Positions 8,686-17,102 of a DNA stretch of 64,000 nt are shown piece by piece. Made by a program: the position numbers and the translations under genes. Each line of letters begins with the position of its first letter. Positions within the stretch are counted from its first letter, which is position 1. Source of the DNA: Nakamurella lactea DSM 19367 (GTDB taxonomy: Bacteria; Actinomycetota; Actinomycetes; Mycobacteriales; Nakamurellaceae). The notes under the pieces were generated by a model that did no database searches, was not told the DNA's origin, and worked only from the letters and a program-made list of their open reading frames with translations. The DNA is taken from assembly GCF_000426645.1 (NCBI RefSeq), contig NZ_AUFT01000007.1, forward strand, positions 62,001 to 126,000, in the 5' to 3' direction.

Positions 8686-9282
8686 CTAGCGGTCCCGACG
8701 TCGGACCGGGTACCGAAGGTGGAGCGCGCGGTGTCCCTGCACCACGACCGGATCCTCGAGCAGTTGGTGGCCGTCGCGCAAGGTCGCGAAGTAGGGGATT
8801 CCCTCGCCGAACAGCACCGGGACCAGGCTGACGCACACCTCGTCGATCAGCCCGAGGTCCAGTGCCTGTTGGGTGATGGTCGGACTCGCGATGACCACGT
8901 CCTTGCCGTCGGCGATCTGCCGGGCGCGGGTGATCGCGGCATCAACCCCGTCGACGAAGGTCGTGGTCGGCCACCTGCTGGCGGCCTCGGTGGGCGGGCG
9001 GTGGGTGACCACGACGACCGGCGCGCCCACCGGGTGCTGATCGCCCCAGCCATCGGCGATGTCGAACAGATGCCGGCCGGCGACGAGCGCGCCGCAGCGG
9101 CCGGTCAGCTCACCCAGTACCTGGGCGCCGGCGTCGTCGACCCGGAACGTGACCGTTTCGTTCGGGTTCGGCACGGTGATCTCCCCCGCCTCGTACCACT
9201 CGAACAGTTCTCCGACCTGATCGCTTCGATCCGCGATGAATCCGTCCAGCGACATCGTCATGTGTGACCTCACTGCGCCCAT
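8686..9282 (-). CDS. Dihydrofolate reductase-family protein (RibD C-terminal fold)
   Basis: A 198-residue paralogue, by fold, of the protein at 3344. It has the signature MTMSLDGFIAD at the N-terminus, the GRHLFD block and the nucleotide-binding loop VVIASPTITQQALDLGLIDEV, followed by VPVLFGEG. Such proteins reduce pteridine- or riboflavin-pathway-like substrates in the few cases studied; most are uncharacterised. It lies between the methyltransferase and MarR genes in the same orientation. Gaps of 47 and 81 bases would allow co-transcription with either. Confidence 0.8.
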   Translation of the reverse strand: MGAVRSHMTMSLDGFIADRSDQVGELFEWYEAGEITVPNPNETVTFRVDDAGAQVLGELTGRCGALVAGRHLFDIADGWGDQHPVGAPVVVVTHRPPTEAASRWPTTTFVDGVDAAITRARQIADGKDVVIASPTITQQALDLGLIDEVCVSLVPVLFGEGIPYFATLRDGHQLLEDPVVVQGHRALHLRYPVRRRDR

Positions 9283-9363
9283 GGCCGGCCTCCAGGTGTT
9301 CGTTGGCTGTCCCGGTATCGACCTGCCGCGAGCGCCGAATTCATCGGCCGCCTCGGCGATCGA

Positions 9364-9897
9364 TCAGCGCGTGGCCCGAGCTGAACCGCGTTCCGGCGGC
9401 CCCGCGCCGATCCAGTCCTCGGCCACCTCGCACACGTCCGTCCCGACGCCGACCCCCCGGACATCCCAGGCAACCTGCTGCAGCATCGAACAGAGCGCGG
9501 CTCGGCGGGTGGCATCCAGTGAGCCGAGCACCTCGTCCTCGGCGGCCCGGACCCGCCGTTCCAGCCGGCGCAGGACGCGGCGGCCGGTGGCCGTCGCGAC
9601 GACCCGGCGCTGTCGGCGATCGGTGGGATTCGATTGGCGCTGCACCAGATCTGCCGCCACCAGGTCGTCGATGACGTAGGTCATCACGGTGCGATCGATG
9701 CCCAGGTGGGCCGCCAAGGCCAGCTGACTCGGCTGTGCGCCATGCACCACCTCGGACAGCACTCGGTAGCCACGGTGTCCATGTGGCAGCTCGTCGACGA
9801 TGTCGCGGACCGACGCCTCGTAGGCGCGCAGCAGCACGCCGAGTGACCAGCCCAGACCGCGCTCGGCGGTTCGCTGGTCGTCGCGGGCGGTGCTCAT
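9364..9897 (-). CDS. MarR-family transcriptional repressor of the adjacent LLM genes
   Basis: A 177-residue winged-helix regulator. The helix-turn-helix is SQLALAAHLGIDRTVMTYVIDDLVAADLV, followed by the wing RQSNPTDRRQRRVVATATGR and dimerisation helices at both ends. The wing's DRRQRR motif is standard for MarR. It is divergent from two flavin-monooxygenase genes, and an inverted pair of sites fills the shared intergenic region (9913-9973). By family precedent it represses both directions until a small phenolic or lipophilic ligand binds. The last ~25 residues are variable and specific to this protein. Confidence 0.85.
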   Translation of the reverse strand: MSTARDDQRTAERGLGWSLGVLLRAYEASVRDIVDELPHGHRGYRVLSEVVHGAQPSQLALAAHLGIDRTVMTYVIDDLVAADLVQRQSNPTDRRQRRVVATATGRRVLRRLERRVRAAEDEVLGSLDATRRAALCSMLQQVAWDVRGVGVGTDVCEVAEDWIGAGPPERGSARATR

Positions 9898-9912
9898 CCG
9901 GGAATCCTATCC

Positions 9913-9973
9913 ACCAACCTGTTGTTGGGCAAACCAGTGGTGTGGCATATCATCTGTAAAACAACAGATTGGT
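9913..9973. promoter_or_regulatory. Inverted pair of MarR operator sites in the divergent promoter region
   Basis: ACCAACCTGTTGTT at 9913-9926 reappears on the opposite strand as ACCAATCTGTTGTT (9973-9960), with 13 of 14 bases identical. The first copy also contains its own palindrome, CCAAC-N5-GTTGG. TTGTTG (9922-9927) and CATATC (9946-9951), 18 bases apart, could be the -35 and -10 of the rightward promoter. Bound repressor would then cover both the -35 and the start region. The second site abuts the ribosome-binding site of the gene at 9981. Confidence 0.65.
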
Positions 9974-9980
9974 GAGGAAA

Positions 9981-10874
9981 ATGACGGACTACGGCCACGA
10001 CCTGCTCTTCGGATCGTTCATCACCCCGACCAATCAGGACATCGAGGGTGTCCTGGAGCTCACCCGGGTGTCCGAGGCGGCGGGTCTGGACCTGGCGACC
10101 TTTCAGGATCACCCGTACCAGGCGGCGTTCCTGGACACCTGGACGCTGCTGAGCTACCTGGCCTCCCGCACCGACCGGATCCGGCTGGCCGGCAACGTCA
10201 TCAACCTGCCGTTGCGGCAGCCCGCGGTGCTGGCACGGGCGGTCGCCAGCCTGGATCTGCTCAGCGGTGGCCGGATAGAACTCGGCCTCGGCGCCGGCGG
10301 CTTCTGGGACCCGATCGTCGCGATGGGCGGAGAGCGGCTCTCCGCCGGCGAATCGGTCCGGGCGCTGGCCGAGGGGATCGAGATCATCCGTGGCATCTGG
10401 GATGCGGACAACCACACCCGGCTGGTCGTCGACGGCAGCTTCCACCGGGTCGACGGTGCCAAGCGCGGGCCGGCGCCGGCGCACGACGTCGGCATCTGGC
10501 TCGGTGCCCTGAAGCCCCGGATGCTGCGGTTGATCGGCCGCAGCGCGGACGGTTGGCTGCCATCGCTCGGATACCTGAAGGGGCTGCAGCAGATCGCCGA
10601 ATCCAACATGATCATCGACGACGCGGCGCTGGCCGCGGGCCGCGAGCCGGCCGCGATCCGCCGACTGTTGAACATCAACGGGCAACTGTCGGCCCAGCCG
10701 AGCGACCGGTTGCTGGTCGGACCGCCGCGACAGTGGGCCGAGCAGTTGGCCGCCCTCGCTCTCGAGTACGGCGTCAGTGCCTTCATCCTGGCCGGGGACG
10801 ATCGGGACACGCTGGCACTGTTCGGTCAGGAGATCGCCCCGGCGACCCGCGAGCTCGTCGCAGCCGAGCGCTGA
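9981..10874 (+). CDS. LLM-class (luciferase-like) flavin/F420-dependent oxidoreductase
   Basis: A 297-residue TIM-barrel enzyme of the bacterial luciferase-like family. It shows GLDLATFQDHPYQ near residue 40, the phosphate-binding block ASLDLLSGGRIELGLGAGG near 90-108, and a C-terminal KPRMLRLIGRSADGWLP block. These features match the group that uses F420 or reduced FMN to oxidise alcohols or insert oxygen. The ATG at 9981 follows GAGG at 9974-9977; an in-frame GTG at 9972 is less likely. It lies 8 bases upstream of a paralogue fused to an FAD oxidase, so the two are co-transcribed from the MarR-controlled promoter. Confidence 0.85.
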   Translation: MTDYGHDLLFGSFITPTNQDIEGVLELTRVSEAAGLDLATFQDHPYQAAFLDTWTLLSYLASRTDRIRLAGNVINLPLRQPAVLARAVASLDLLSGGRIELGLGAGGFWDPIVAMGGERLSAGESVRALAEGIEIIRGIWDADNHTRLVVDGSFHRVDGAKRGPAPAHDVGIWLGALKPRMLRLIGRSADGWLPSLGYLKGLQQIAESNMIIDDAALAAGREPAAIRRLLNINGQLSAQPSDRLLVGPPRQWAEQLAALALEYGVSAFILAGDDRDTLALFGQEIAPATRELVAAER

Positions 10875-10882
10875 GAACGCCG

Positions 10883-13246
10883 ATGGACTACGGACAGCCG
10901 TTGAGTTTCGGCGCCACCATCAGCCCGCGGAACGGCGCGCGGGCCGCCGGCGATCCGCTGGCCCCTGTCGTGCTCGCCCAACGGGCCGAGCGTGCGGGGC
11001 TGGATCTGGTCACGGTCGCCGATCACCCGTACCAGCCGGACTTTCACGAGACCTGGACCCTGCTCAGCTGGATCGCCGGGAGCACCGACCGGATCCGCAT
11101 CGCCCCGAACGTGCTGAACGTGCCGATGCGGCTGCCCACCGTGGTGGCCAGGGCCGCGGCCAGTCTCGACCTGCTCTCCGACGGCCGTTTGGAGCTGGGA
11201 CTTGGCGCCGGTCACTACTGGGAAGCCATGTCCGCCATGGGGATCAAGCGACTCGAGTCCGCCGAATCGGTGGCTGCCCTCGCCGAGGCGATCGAGATCC
11301 TCCGCGATCTGTGGGACACCAGCAAGCCGGGTCCGCTGCACTTCGCCGGGACTTACCACCGCGCCTCCGGAGCGGAACGCGGACCGGCGCCCGCGCACCG
11401 GATCCAGATCTGGATCGGCGCGGCCGGACCACGGATGCTGGACCTGATCGGCCGGGTCGGCGATGGCTGGGTGCTGCCCGGTGGCACCGCGGGGTTGGCC
11501 AGGCTGGCCGACGGCAACCGCCGGATCGACCGGGCCGCGGTCGCGGCGGGTCGCGACCCGCGGGAGATTCGCCGGGTGCTGAACCTGACCGGCAGCTTCG
11601 CGCCGTCATCCGCTGTGTCGTCGGCAGTTTCGTCCGAGATGTTGTCCGGCCCGTTCGCACTCGAGAGGTTCGACGGCCCACCCACACAGTGGGTCGAGCA
11701 ACTCGTGCCGTTGATCGTCGACGGCGGCATCTCGACGGTGCTGCTGTCCGGTGACGACCCGGCCGCCATCGACGTCTTCGCCGCCGAGGTAGTGCCGGCC
11801 GTGCGGGAAGCGGTCGCCGTCGAACGGGCAGCCCGCGGCACCACCGTCCGGGTCGTCCCGCCGCTGCGGGTCCGGGCGGCGCGCCGGGACGGCATCGACT
11901 ATGACGGCGTGCCGGCCACTCTCGCCGACGACGCGGTCGAACCCGGGGACGTGCGCTACGGCGCCGTCCGGTCGAACTACCTGCGCGGTGGTTCACCCGG
12001 ATTGGTGCTGCGGCCGCGCACCGCCGAAGAGATCGCCGACGCGGTCACCTGGGCGCGCACGCAGCCGGTGCCGCTGTCGGTGCGCAGTGCTGGACACGGG
12101 ATCTCGGGCCGTTCGACGAACGACGGTGGGATCGTCATCGACGTCGGACATCTGCGCCGGATCGAGGTGCTGGACCAGGCGAGCCGTCGGGTCAGGATCG
12201 AACCCGGGGCGCGCTGGGGCGAGGTCGCCGCGGCGCTCCGGCCGCACGGCTGGGCGCTGAGCTCGGGTGACTCCGGCGGGGTCGGTGTCGGCGGACTGGC
12301 CACCGCGGGTGGGGTCGGCTTCCTCGGCCGCGCCCACGGTTTGACCATCGATCACGTCCGCGCCGTTGAGCTGGTGTTGGCCGACGGCACCGCGGTCCGG
12401 GCCACCGAAGACGAGAATGCCGACCTGTTCTGGGGAATGCGCGGCGCCGGGTTCGCCCTGGGAATCGTCACCGCGTTCGAGTTCGAGGTCGACCAGGTCG
12501 GCGACGTCGGCTTCGGCCAGCTGACCTTCGATGTGTCCGAAGACCTCCCCGGCTTCCTGGTCCGCTGGGGGGCCGCGGTCGAGGCGTCGCCTCGGGACAC
12601 CACGAGCTTTCTGACCATGGGACCGCCGCGCGCCGGCAAGACGGTCGCGCACACCATGAATGTGGTTGATTCCGACGACCCCGACACGGTGATCGAGCGG
12701 CTGCAGCGGCTCGCCGACATCGCCCCGCTGGCCGGCCAGCAGGCGCTGATCCTGCCCTACGACACGCTGGTCAGCGCGCCACCGCGGGGCGGACATCAGG
12801 CCGCAGGTGAACCGGTGTCCCGGTCCGGGCTGCTGGAACACGTGACGCCGGAGTTCGCCGCCGCCGCCGATCGGCTGCTGCGCAGCGGGACCACCTACTT
12901 CTTCCAGATCCGCGCGCTCGGCGGAGCCACCACCGACGTCGAACCGGAGGCGACCGCGTTCGCCCACCGGTCGGCGCAGTTCTCGGTGGTCGCGATGGGG
13001 GCATCGCACGACCGGATCGACCCGGTCTGGGATGCGATGCGACACCATTTCTCGGGGTTGTACCTGAGTTTCGAGACGGACCAGCGTCCCGAGCGGCTGC
13101 TTGAGGCGTTCCCGCCGGCCACCCTGGCCCGGCTGCGGGAGCTCAAACGCCGCTATGACCCGGACAACGTGTTCCGCGACAATTTCCCGCTCGCCTCTGG
13201 AGTTCCCGACGGCGCGATCGGCAAGGCCACCGGAAGGGTGTCATAG
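10883..13246 (+). CDS. Fusion of LLM-class oxidoreductase and BBE-like FAD-linked oxidase
   Basis: A 787-residue two-domain flavoprotein. Residues 1-310 are a luciferase-like TIM barrel close to its upstream neighbour (ADHPYQPDFHETWTLLSWIAG; ASLDLLSDGRLELGLGAGH). A short linker leads to a PCMH-type FAD-binding and berberine-bridge-enzyme oxidase domain from about 350 to the end. H405 in SVRSAGHGISGRS matches the histidine that covalently binds FAD. The usual second anchor (Cys in the CPTVGVGG-like loop) is absent, since the loop reads SSGDSGGVGVGG, so single-point attachment is expected. The end, RRYDPDNVFRDNFPL, is the typical BBE C-terminus. The ATG at 10883 lies 8 bases past the previous stop. 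Sequential oxidation of one substrate is a reasonable inference. Confidence 0.85.
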   Translation: MDYGQPLSFGATISPRNGARAAGDPLAPVVLAQRAERAGLDLVTVADHPYQPDFHETWTLLSWIAGSTDRIRIAPNVLNVPMRLPTVVARAAASLDLLSDGRLELGLGAGHYWEAMSAMGIKRLESAESVAALAEAIEILRDLWDTSKPGPLHFAGTYHRASGAERGPAPAHRIQIWIGAAGPRMLDLIGRVGDGWVLPGGTAGLARLADGNRRIDRAAVAAGRDPREIRRVLNLTGSFAPSSAVSSAVSSEMLSGPFALERFDGPPTQWVEQLVPLIVDGGISTVLLSGDDPAAIDVFAAEVVPAVREAVAVERAARGTTVRVVPPLRVRAARRDGIDYDGVPATLADDAVEPGDVRYGAVRSNYLRGGSPGLVLRPRTAEEIADAVTWARTQPVPLSVRSAGHGISGRSTNDGGIVIDVGHLRRIEVLDQASRRVRIEPGARWGEVAAALRPHGWALSSGDSGGVGVGGLATAGGVGFLGRAHGLTIDHVRAVELVLADGTAVRATEDENADLFWGMRGAGFALGIVTAFEFEVDQVGDVGFGQLTFDVSEDLPGFLVRWGAAVEASPRDTTSFLTMGPPRAGKTVAHTMNVVDSDDPDTVIERLQRLADIAPLAGQQALILPYDTLVSAPPRGGHQAAGEPVSRSGLLEHVTPEFAAAADRLLRSGTTYFFQIRALGGATTDVEPEATAFAHRSAQFSVVAMGASHDRIDPVWDAMRHHFSGLYLSFETDQRPERLLEAFPPATLARLRELKRRYDPDNVFRDNFPLASGVPDGAIGKATGRVS

Positions 13247-13275
13247 GCAGGCCGCGCGTGGCTCGCCACGGCTCG

Positions 13276-13650
13276 TCAGCGGCCCCGGACCAGCCCGCCG
13301 AACCGGCGGTGCGGCTGGGTCAATCGCTCGAGAGCAATCTTGGGCGGGTGGCGCTCGAAGTACGAGCGCACCGCCCGCACATGCGTGCCGGGGGGCACCG
13401 CCGGCGACCCGAAGTCGGCCAGCTTGGCGTTCATCACCACCCGCTCACCGATCGAGTAGTCGAGTTCCCGATGCCGGGCCCAGTCCTGGTGCGACCGGCG
13501 CACCTCGTCGAGGGCGCGTTGGGCGTTCTCGAGCTGATGTTTGCAGTCGTCGACCGCCGTTTGCCGCTCGTCGACGAGCTCGGTGATGACGTCGTTGATC
13601 AGCGCCTCGGCCAACCGGTCGGACTGTTCCGGTGTGAGTTCCGGCTCCAT
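13276..13650 (-). CDS. Hypothetical protein with coiled-coil segment
   Basis: A 124-residue soluble protein that I do not recognise. Residues 1-60 form a long charged helix (ALINDVITELVDERQTAVDD, then HQLENAQRALDEVRRS) likely to be a coiled coil. The second half has a basic stretch ending RFGGLVRGR. The start at 13650 is preferred because the message carries GAAGGAAGAAGG just upstream. A longer in-frame start would run across the divergent cupin gene. It converges on the LLM-BBE gene with a 29-base gap in which no clear terminator is seen. Confidence 0.55.
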   Translation of the reverse strand: MEPELTPEQSDRLAEALINDVITELVDERQTAVDDCKHQLENAQRALDEVRRSHQDWARHRELDYSIGERVVMNAKLADFGSPAVPPGTHVRAVRSYFERHPPKIALERLTQPHRRFGGLVRGR

Positions 13651-13833
13651 CGTTGCCTTCTTCCTTCGGGCACCATTGCCCGAACCCGACTGTCCCGACA
13701 ACGGACGACCCGGGTCACCGGTTCCCGGCACGCCGGCTGCAGCCCGATGAGTTCGCGTCGGTTGTCCGGTCGACACGGAGGACGTCGTCGCAGCTCCGCG
13801 GGCGGCGGAAGGATTCAACGGAGAGGGCCAGCG

Positions 13834-14178
13834 ATGAAGGCATTCGTGATCGAACGGCAGGACGGGCGTGACGACGGAGAGGACTGGGCCGAGAACTACG
13901 AGGAACTGCCCGGTGCGGCCGGCGTCTCGCTGATCTTCGAATCCACTACCCAGGAGGGCGTCGGGCCACGCCTGCACCAGCATCCCTACGCCGAGACGTT
14001 CGTCATCCGCCGTGGTGGCGCGGTGTTCACCGTCGACGGTGAACAGCAGACCGTTCGTGCCGGCCGGGTCCTGGTGGTGCCGGCCGAGACGCCGCACAAG
14101 TTCCGGACGCTGCCGGGCGGCTACGAGGCCGTGCACATCCACGCGAACGAGCGGTTCGTCACCACCTGGCTGGAGTGA
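13834..14178 (+). CDS. Small cupin-domain protein
   Basis: A 114-residue single cupin barrel. Motif 1 is PRLHQHPYAETFVIRRGGAVF and motif 2 is VPAETPHKFRTLPGG. The metal-binding set (two His, one Glu and the later His) is complete, so it should bind Fe, Mn or Zn. Small cupins include isomerases, dioxygenases and ligand sensors, and nothing nearby decides between them. The ATG at 13834 has GGAGAGGG six bases upstream. It is transcribed alone and converges on the orphan gene that ends at 14203. Confidence 0.8.
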   Translation: MKAFVIERQDGRDDGEDWAENYEELPGAAGVSLIFESTTQEGVGPRLHQHPYAETFVIRRGGAVFTVDGEQQTVRAGRVLVVPAETPHKFRTLPGGYEAVHIHANERFVTTWLE

Positions 14179-14202
14179 GGTTCGGGCAGCGCGGCATCGG
14201 CG

Positions 14203-15897
14203 TCAGGTGTGGTCCTTCTTCTGACGTTTGCTCGGGTGCCCCTTCAGCTGAGCTTGCGAGGCGGTCGTCTTGGTCCCTTGCGGATGGGCTGACTGCGGTG
14301 TCGCCGTCTTCGCAGCTTTGAGCGCCTTGGCCTTCTCCCGCTTCTCCTTCCGATCCTTCAACTTCTGATTGTCCTTCATCAAGATCCCCGGTGGGAACTC
14401 GGTCACCACACCGTGTTTCGGCTGAACCATGGCGTCGATCTCGATCGCTCCGGTGCCGTAGCCGCCGAATTCCTCCGGCGCGCCGACGCTCATGTGGGCT
14501 CGGAAGAAGTGGCTGGGACGGACGATGATTCCTTCCTTGAGCAGCGCGTCGCGGCGCCCGGCGATCGCGGCGTCGAAGCGATCCGTGATGATGTCGAGCA
14601 GTTTCGCGAGCGCTGGTTTGCAGGCGTTGCCGCACACGGTATTCGGGTTGGAGGCGCCGAAGACCTGCAGGGAGTTGAACACCAGCGCGGCAGGCCGTTG
14701 AGTCTTGTCCGCCCGCGCCAGCAACTTCTCCACCAGCTCGGTGATGATCGGCGGCAGTTCCCGGGTGGTGGCACCCAGCGCCTGCGGCTCGGAGTGAAAG
14801 CACAGCGACGACAGCGAGCCGGAGGCGATGGTGTATCCACCCTTGACCGAGGGATCCTTCTGGTTGGCCAGACTCAGATCCAGCTTTCCGCCGCGTTCCT
14901 GGTGTGTCCATGGCAGCGTGGGCTTGAACTGGTCGAACTGCTTGGCGTACACGGCGGCCTGCTGTACCCCGCCGCGCACCTCGTCACCGATCTCCACCGG
15001 GGTCAGCGCGGCCCGGCTGCTGGTCTGTTTCGACGTGTCGCCCTTGGGCATCGCCTTTCCGCTGCTCTGGTACATCGGCGACCGGGCGAGGACCTCCAGG
15101 CCGTTGGTCTCCTGGTCGATCAGTTCGCGCCAGCCCCATTCCGTGTGTTCCATCGGGGTGATTCTGAACGTCAGTTGCAGTTCGTACTGGAAGACATTGG
15201 TGGTGGGGCGGGGGTCGACGTTCATGCCGGATTCCTTCCGGCGGTTCTTGGCCACATCCGCGGACAGGGTGTCGAGCCGCTCCTTCCCGACCACCTGTGC
15301 CGGCGGCCGGACACTACCGCCGTGGTAGGGAGTCTGCTCGATCTCCATGTAAATAGGCAGGTTCGCGCGGCTGGACTCGTACTTGTTCCCGGAGCCGTAC
15401 TTGGGTGCCGGCAGGCGATTGTTCGGCTCCGTGGTCGGCTGACGTTGGTACATCGAGTACAGCGCCGTGTCGCCGGTGAGGCAGTATTCGGCGAGGGTTT
15501 CGACGCTGTGAAAGACGAACAGTAGATCCTTGTCGTCCAGCAGCCGCCGGTACCGCTGCTGCGCCTTCGGGTCGAGCTTGGCAACCACCTCCTCGGCAGT
15601 CGGCTCGCCCGGTTTCTTCATCCGGAAGTCGACGAGGCGACGGATCACAGGTGCCGGGGCGGGCGCGCTGGGCTTGCGTCGCAGGGCCGTGAGCTTGCTC
15701 GGCAGGTCGGGTACCGGGGCTGACGCTCGAGTCGCGGGCGACCCACCGGCCGTCGTCCGCCGAGGGGCTGTCAGATGTGGGACCACCGCCGGGAAGGCGG
15801 GCACCTGACTATCCGTCGGCGCCGGTGATGAGGACGTCACCGATCGACGAATCGGCTCGGCCGGCATCCGCAGCGGAACGCTCAGTGGTTCGGACAA
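14203..15897 (-). CDS. Orphan protein with possible deaminase-like zinc signature
   Basis: A 564-residue protein of no family I can name. Residues 1-95 are Pro/Ala/Ser/Arg-rich and disordered (PIRR, VIRR repeats). Residues 100-360 are a mixed domain. H368-S-E370 in SLCFHSEPQAL is followed, after a helix and the strand PAALVFNSLQVFGAS, by C422-G-N-A-C426 and another helix. That order (HxE, helix, strand, Cys pair, helix) matches the zinc site of cytidine-deaminase-fold enzymes, although the pair is CxxxC rather than CxxC. The tail from 510 is Lys-rich. TTG at 15897 is chosen because GAGGAGG lies seven bases upstream. There is no signal peptide. Predicted only; a toxin or effector role is speculative. 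Confidence 0.6.
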   Translation of the reverse strand: MSEPLSVPLRMPAEPIRRSVTSSSPAPTDSQVPAFPAVVPHLTAPRRTTAGGSPATRASAPVPDLPSKLTALRRKPSAPAPAPVIRRLVDFRMKKPGEPTAEEVVAKLDPKAQQRYRRLLDDKDLLFVFHSVETLAEYCLTGDTALYSMYQRQPTTEPNNRLPAPKYGSGNKYESSRANLPIYMEIEQTPYHGGSVRPPAQVVGKERLDTLSADVAKNRRKESGMNVDPRPTTNVFQYELQLTFRITPMEHTEWGWRELIDQETNGLEVLARSPMYQSSGKAMPKGDTSKQTSSRAALTPVEIGDEVRGGVQQAAVYAKQFDQFKPTLPWTHQERGGKLDLSLANQKDPSVKGGYTIASGSLSSLCFHSEPQALGATTRELPPIITELVEKLLARADKTQRPAALVFNSLQVFGASNPNTVCGNACKPALAKLLDIITDRFDAAIAGRRDALLKEGIIVRPSHFFRAHMSVGAPEEFGGYGTGAIEIDAMVQPKHGVVTEFPPGILMKDNQKLKDRKEKREKAKALKAAKTATPQSAHPQGTKTTASQAQLKGHPSKRQKKDHT

Positions 15898-16046
15898 CAG
15901 GCCACCTCCTCGCGTTCCACCAGGATGATCGCCGGTCTCGCCGGCGTCAACGGTCCGAATGCGCCGAAAGTCGATGGCGGCCGGCCGTTGCCCCGTGCGC
16001 GGGACCCACTCGGCAGGTCGAGGCCTCGTCAGCCCCGTCGGTGCCG

Positions 16047-16913
16047 TCAGCCTCCGTCCAGCACCTCGCGGAGCCGGGCGCCGAACTCCTCGGGCTTGCC
16101 GGCGTGGCCGTACTCGCCGCCGATGAATCCGACGTGATGGCTGGGGAACACCGCCGGCTGCTGGCCGAGCAGTTCGGCGGTGGCGACCGACGTGCGGCCG
16201 GTGAACACTCCGGCCGATTCCTCGCCGACGGCGATCACCACCCGGGTCGGCGCCGCCGCCAGCGCGGCCGGGTCGATCCGGTAGCTGCTCACCGGCCAGG
16301 AGGCGTCGGACAGCAAGGGGTCGCCCCGGGTGCCGTCGTCCTCGGACGGCATGCCGAAGGCGGCCGGGTCCGGGACAGGCTGGTCGAAGTAGGCATCGGT
16401 GTACTCGCCCTGCCACGAGGTCTGGGCGATGAACGCGGCCATCCCCGCGTTGGATCCCTTGGCCTGATAGACATCTCGCACTCTGGCCCGGGCGCGCTCG
16501 GCGGCCTCGGCGTCGGGCACCACGGCGATCAGCGGCGGCTCGTGCGCCACCAGGGTGTGCACGTCGTCGGGATGCGCGGCCACCAGCGCGAGTGCCGTCA
16601 CCGCGCCGCCGCTGCTGCCGAACAGGTCGACCGGACCGGCATCGAGCTCGGCGATCAGCGCGTGCACGTCAGCAGCCTGGCTGTCCGGATCGTGATCGGT
16701 CCGGCCGTCCTTGCGGACGCTGCGCCCGAGGCCGCGCGGGTCGTAGGTCACCACCGTTCGGTCCGGGAACTGCGCCACCAGGGCGGTGAATCCGCTGGCG
16801 TCCATCGGCTGGCCGATCAAGACCAGTGGCCGTCGGCCGTCCGTGGGCGGTAACGGCCCGTGCACGTCGTACACCAGGTCCACTGCGTCATTCGAGAGCG
16901 TATGTGTCTTCAT
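16047..16913 (-). CDS. Alpha/beta-fold hydrolase
   Basis: A 288-residue alpha/beta hydrolase. The oxyanion-strand region reads PLVLIGQPMDASGF, the YDPRGLGRS block follows, and the nucleophile elbow is LFGSSGGAVTAL near residue 105. The catalytic His is probably in PSHHVGFIGG near the C-terminus, with an acid in VVIAVGEESAG. This matches the esterase, haloperoxidase or epoxide hydrolase-like group; the substrate is unknown. It is divergent from the peptide-transport operon and separated from it by 189 bases. Confidence 0.8.
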   Translation of the reverse strand: MKTHTLSNDAVDLVYDVHGPLPPTDGRRPLVLIGQPMDASGFTALVAQFPDRTVVTYDPRGLGRSVRKDGRTDHDPDSQAADVHALIAELDAGPVDLFGSSGGAVTALALVAAHPDDVHTLVAHEPPLIAVVPDAEAAERARARVRDVYQAKGSNAGMAAFIAQTSWQGEYTDAYFDQPVPDPAAFGMPSEDDGTRGDPLLSDASWPVSSYRIDPAALAAAPTRVVIAVGEESAGVFTGRTSVATAELLGQQPAVFPSHHVGFIGGEYGHAGKPEEFGARLREVLDGG

Positions 16914-17022
16914 GGGCAGTGAGACCGTCGTAGCCGCCGGGAATCATCGGGGCTGCGACCGATCTCATCCCCGTCGTGATCAGGCGTGTCGCTCGGCCGC
17001 TTGCACCAGGATCGGGCGCCAC

Positions 17023-17042
17023 CATCGTGCAATCGGACGATG
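17023..17042. promoter_or_regulatory. Inverted-repeat element upstream of the first solute-binding protein gene
   Basis: CATCGT at 17023-17028 and ACGATG at 17037-17042 form a perfect inverted repeat around GCAATCGG. Its 3' end is 60 bases before the ATG at 17103. A near-copy stands at the same distance from the second binding-protein gene. An operator for the operon's PucR regulator, or a promoter element duplicated with the gene, are the two obvious explanations. Additionally, TTGCAC at 17001-17006 pairs with GTGCAA at 17027-17032. Confidence 0.5.
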
Positions 17043-17102
17043 CCTTCGGTGTCCGCCACGTGGATCATGAGCGCCACCATCGGACCCGTCCTGGAGGCAC
17101 TC

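Noticed and set aside
9890-10882. Extension of the LLM-BBE fusion frame upstream through the first LLM gene
   Set aside because: The frame happens to stay open, but its translation is low-complexity and lies out of frame over a clear LLM gene. The ATG at 10883 gives the normal family N-terminus.
13276-15897. An injection-system (eCIS) or toxin-immunity locus around the orphan protein
   Set aside because: No sheath, tube, baseplate, DUF4157 or immunity-like gene was found nearby. The neighbours are a small coiled-coil protein, a cupin and a hydrolase.
15898-16416. Longer N-terminus for the orphan deaminase-like protein
   Set aside because: It would overlap most of the alpha/beta hydrolase 3' half and is Arg/Pro-rich shadow sequence. 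The TTG at 15897 has a strong GAGGAGG.
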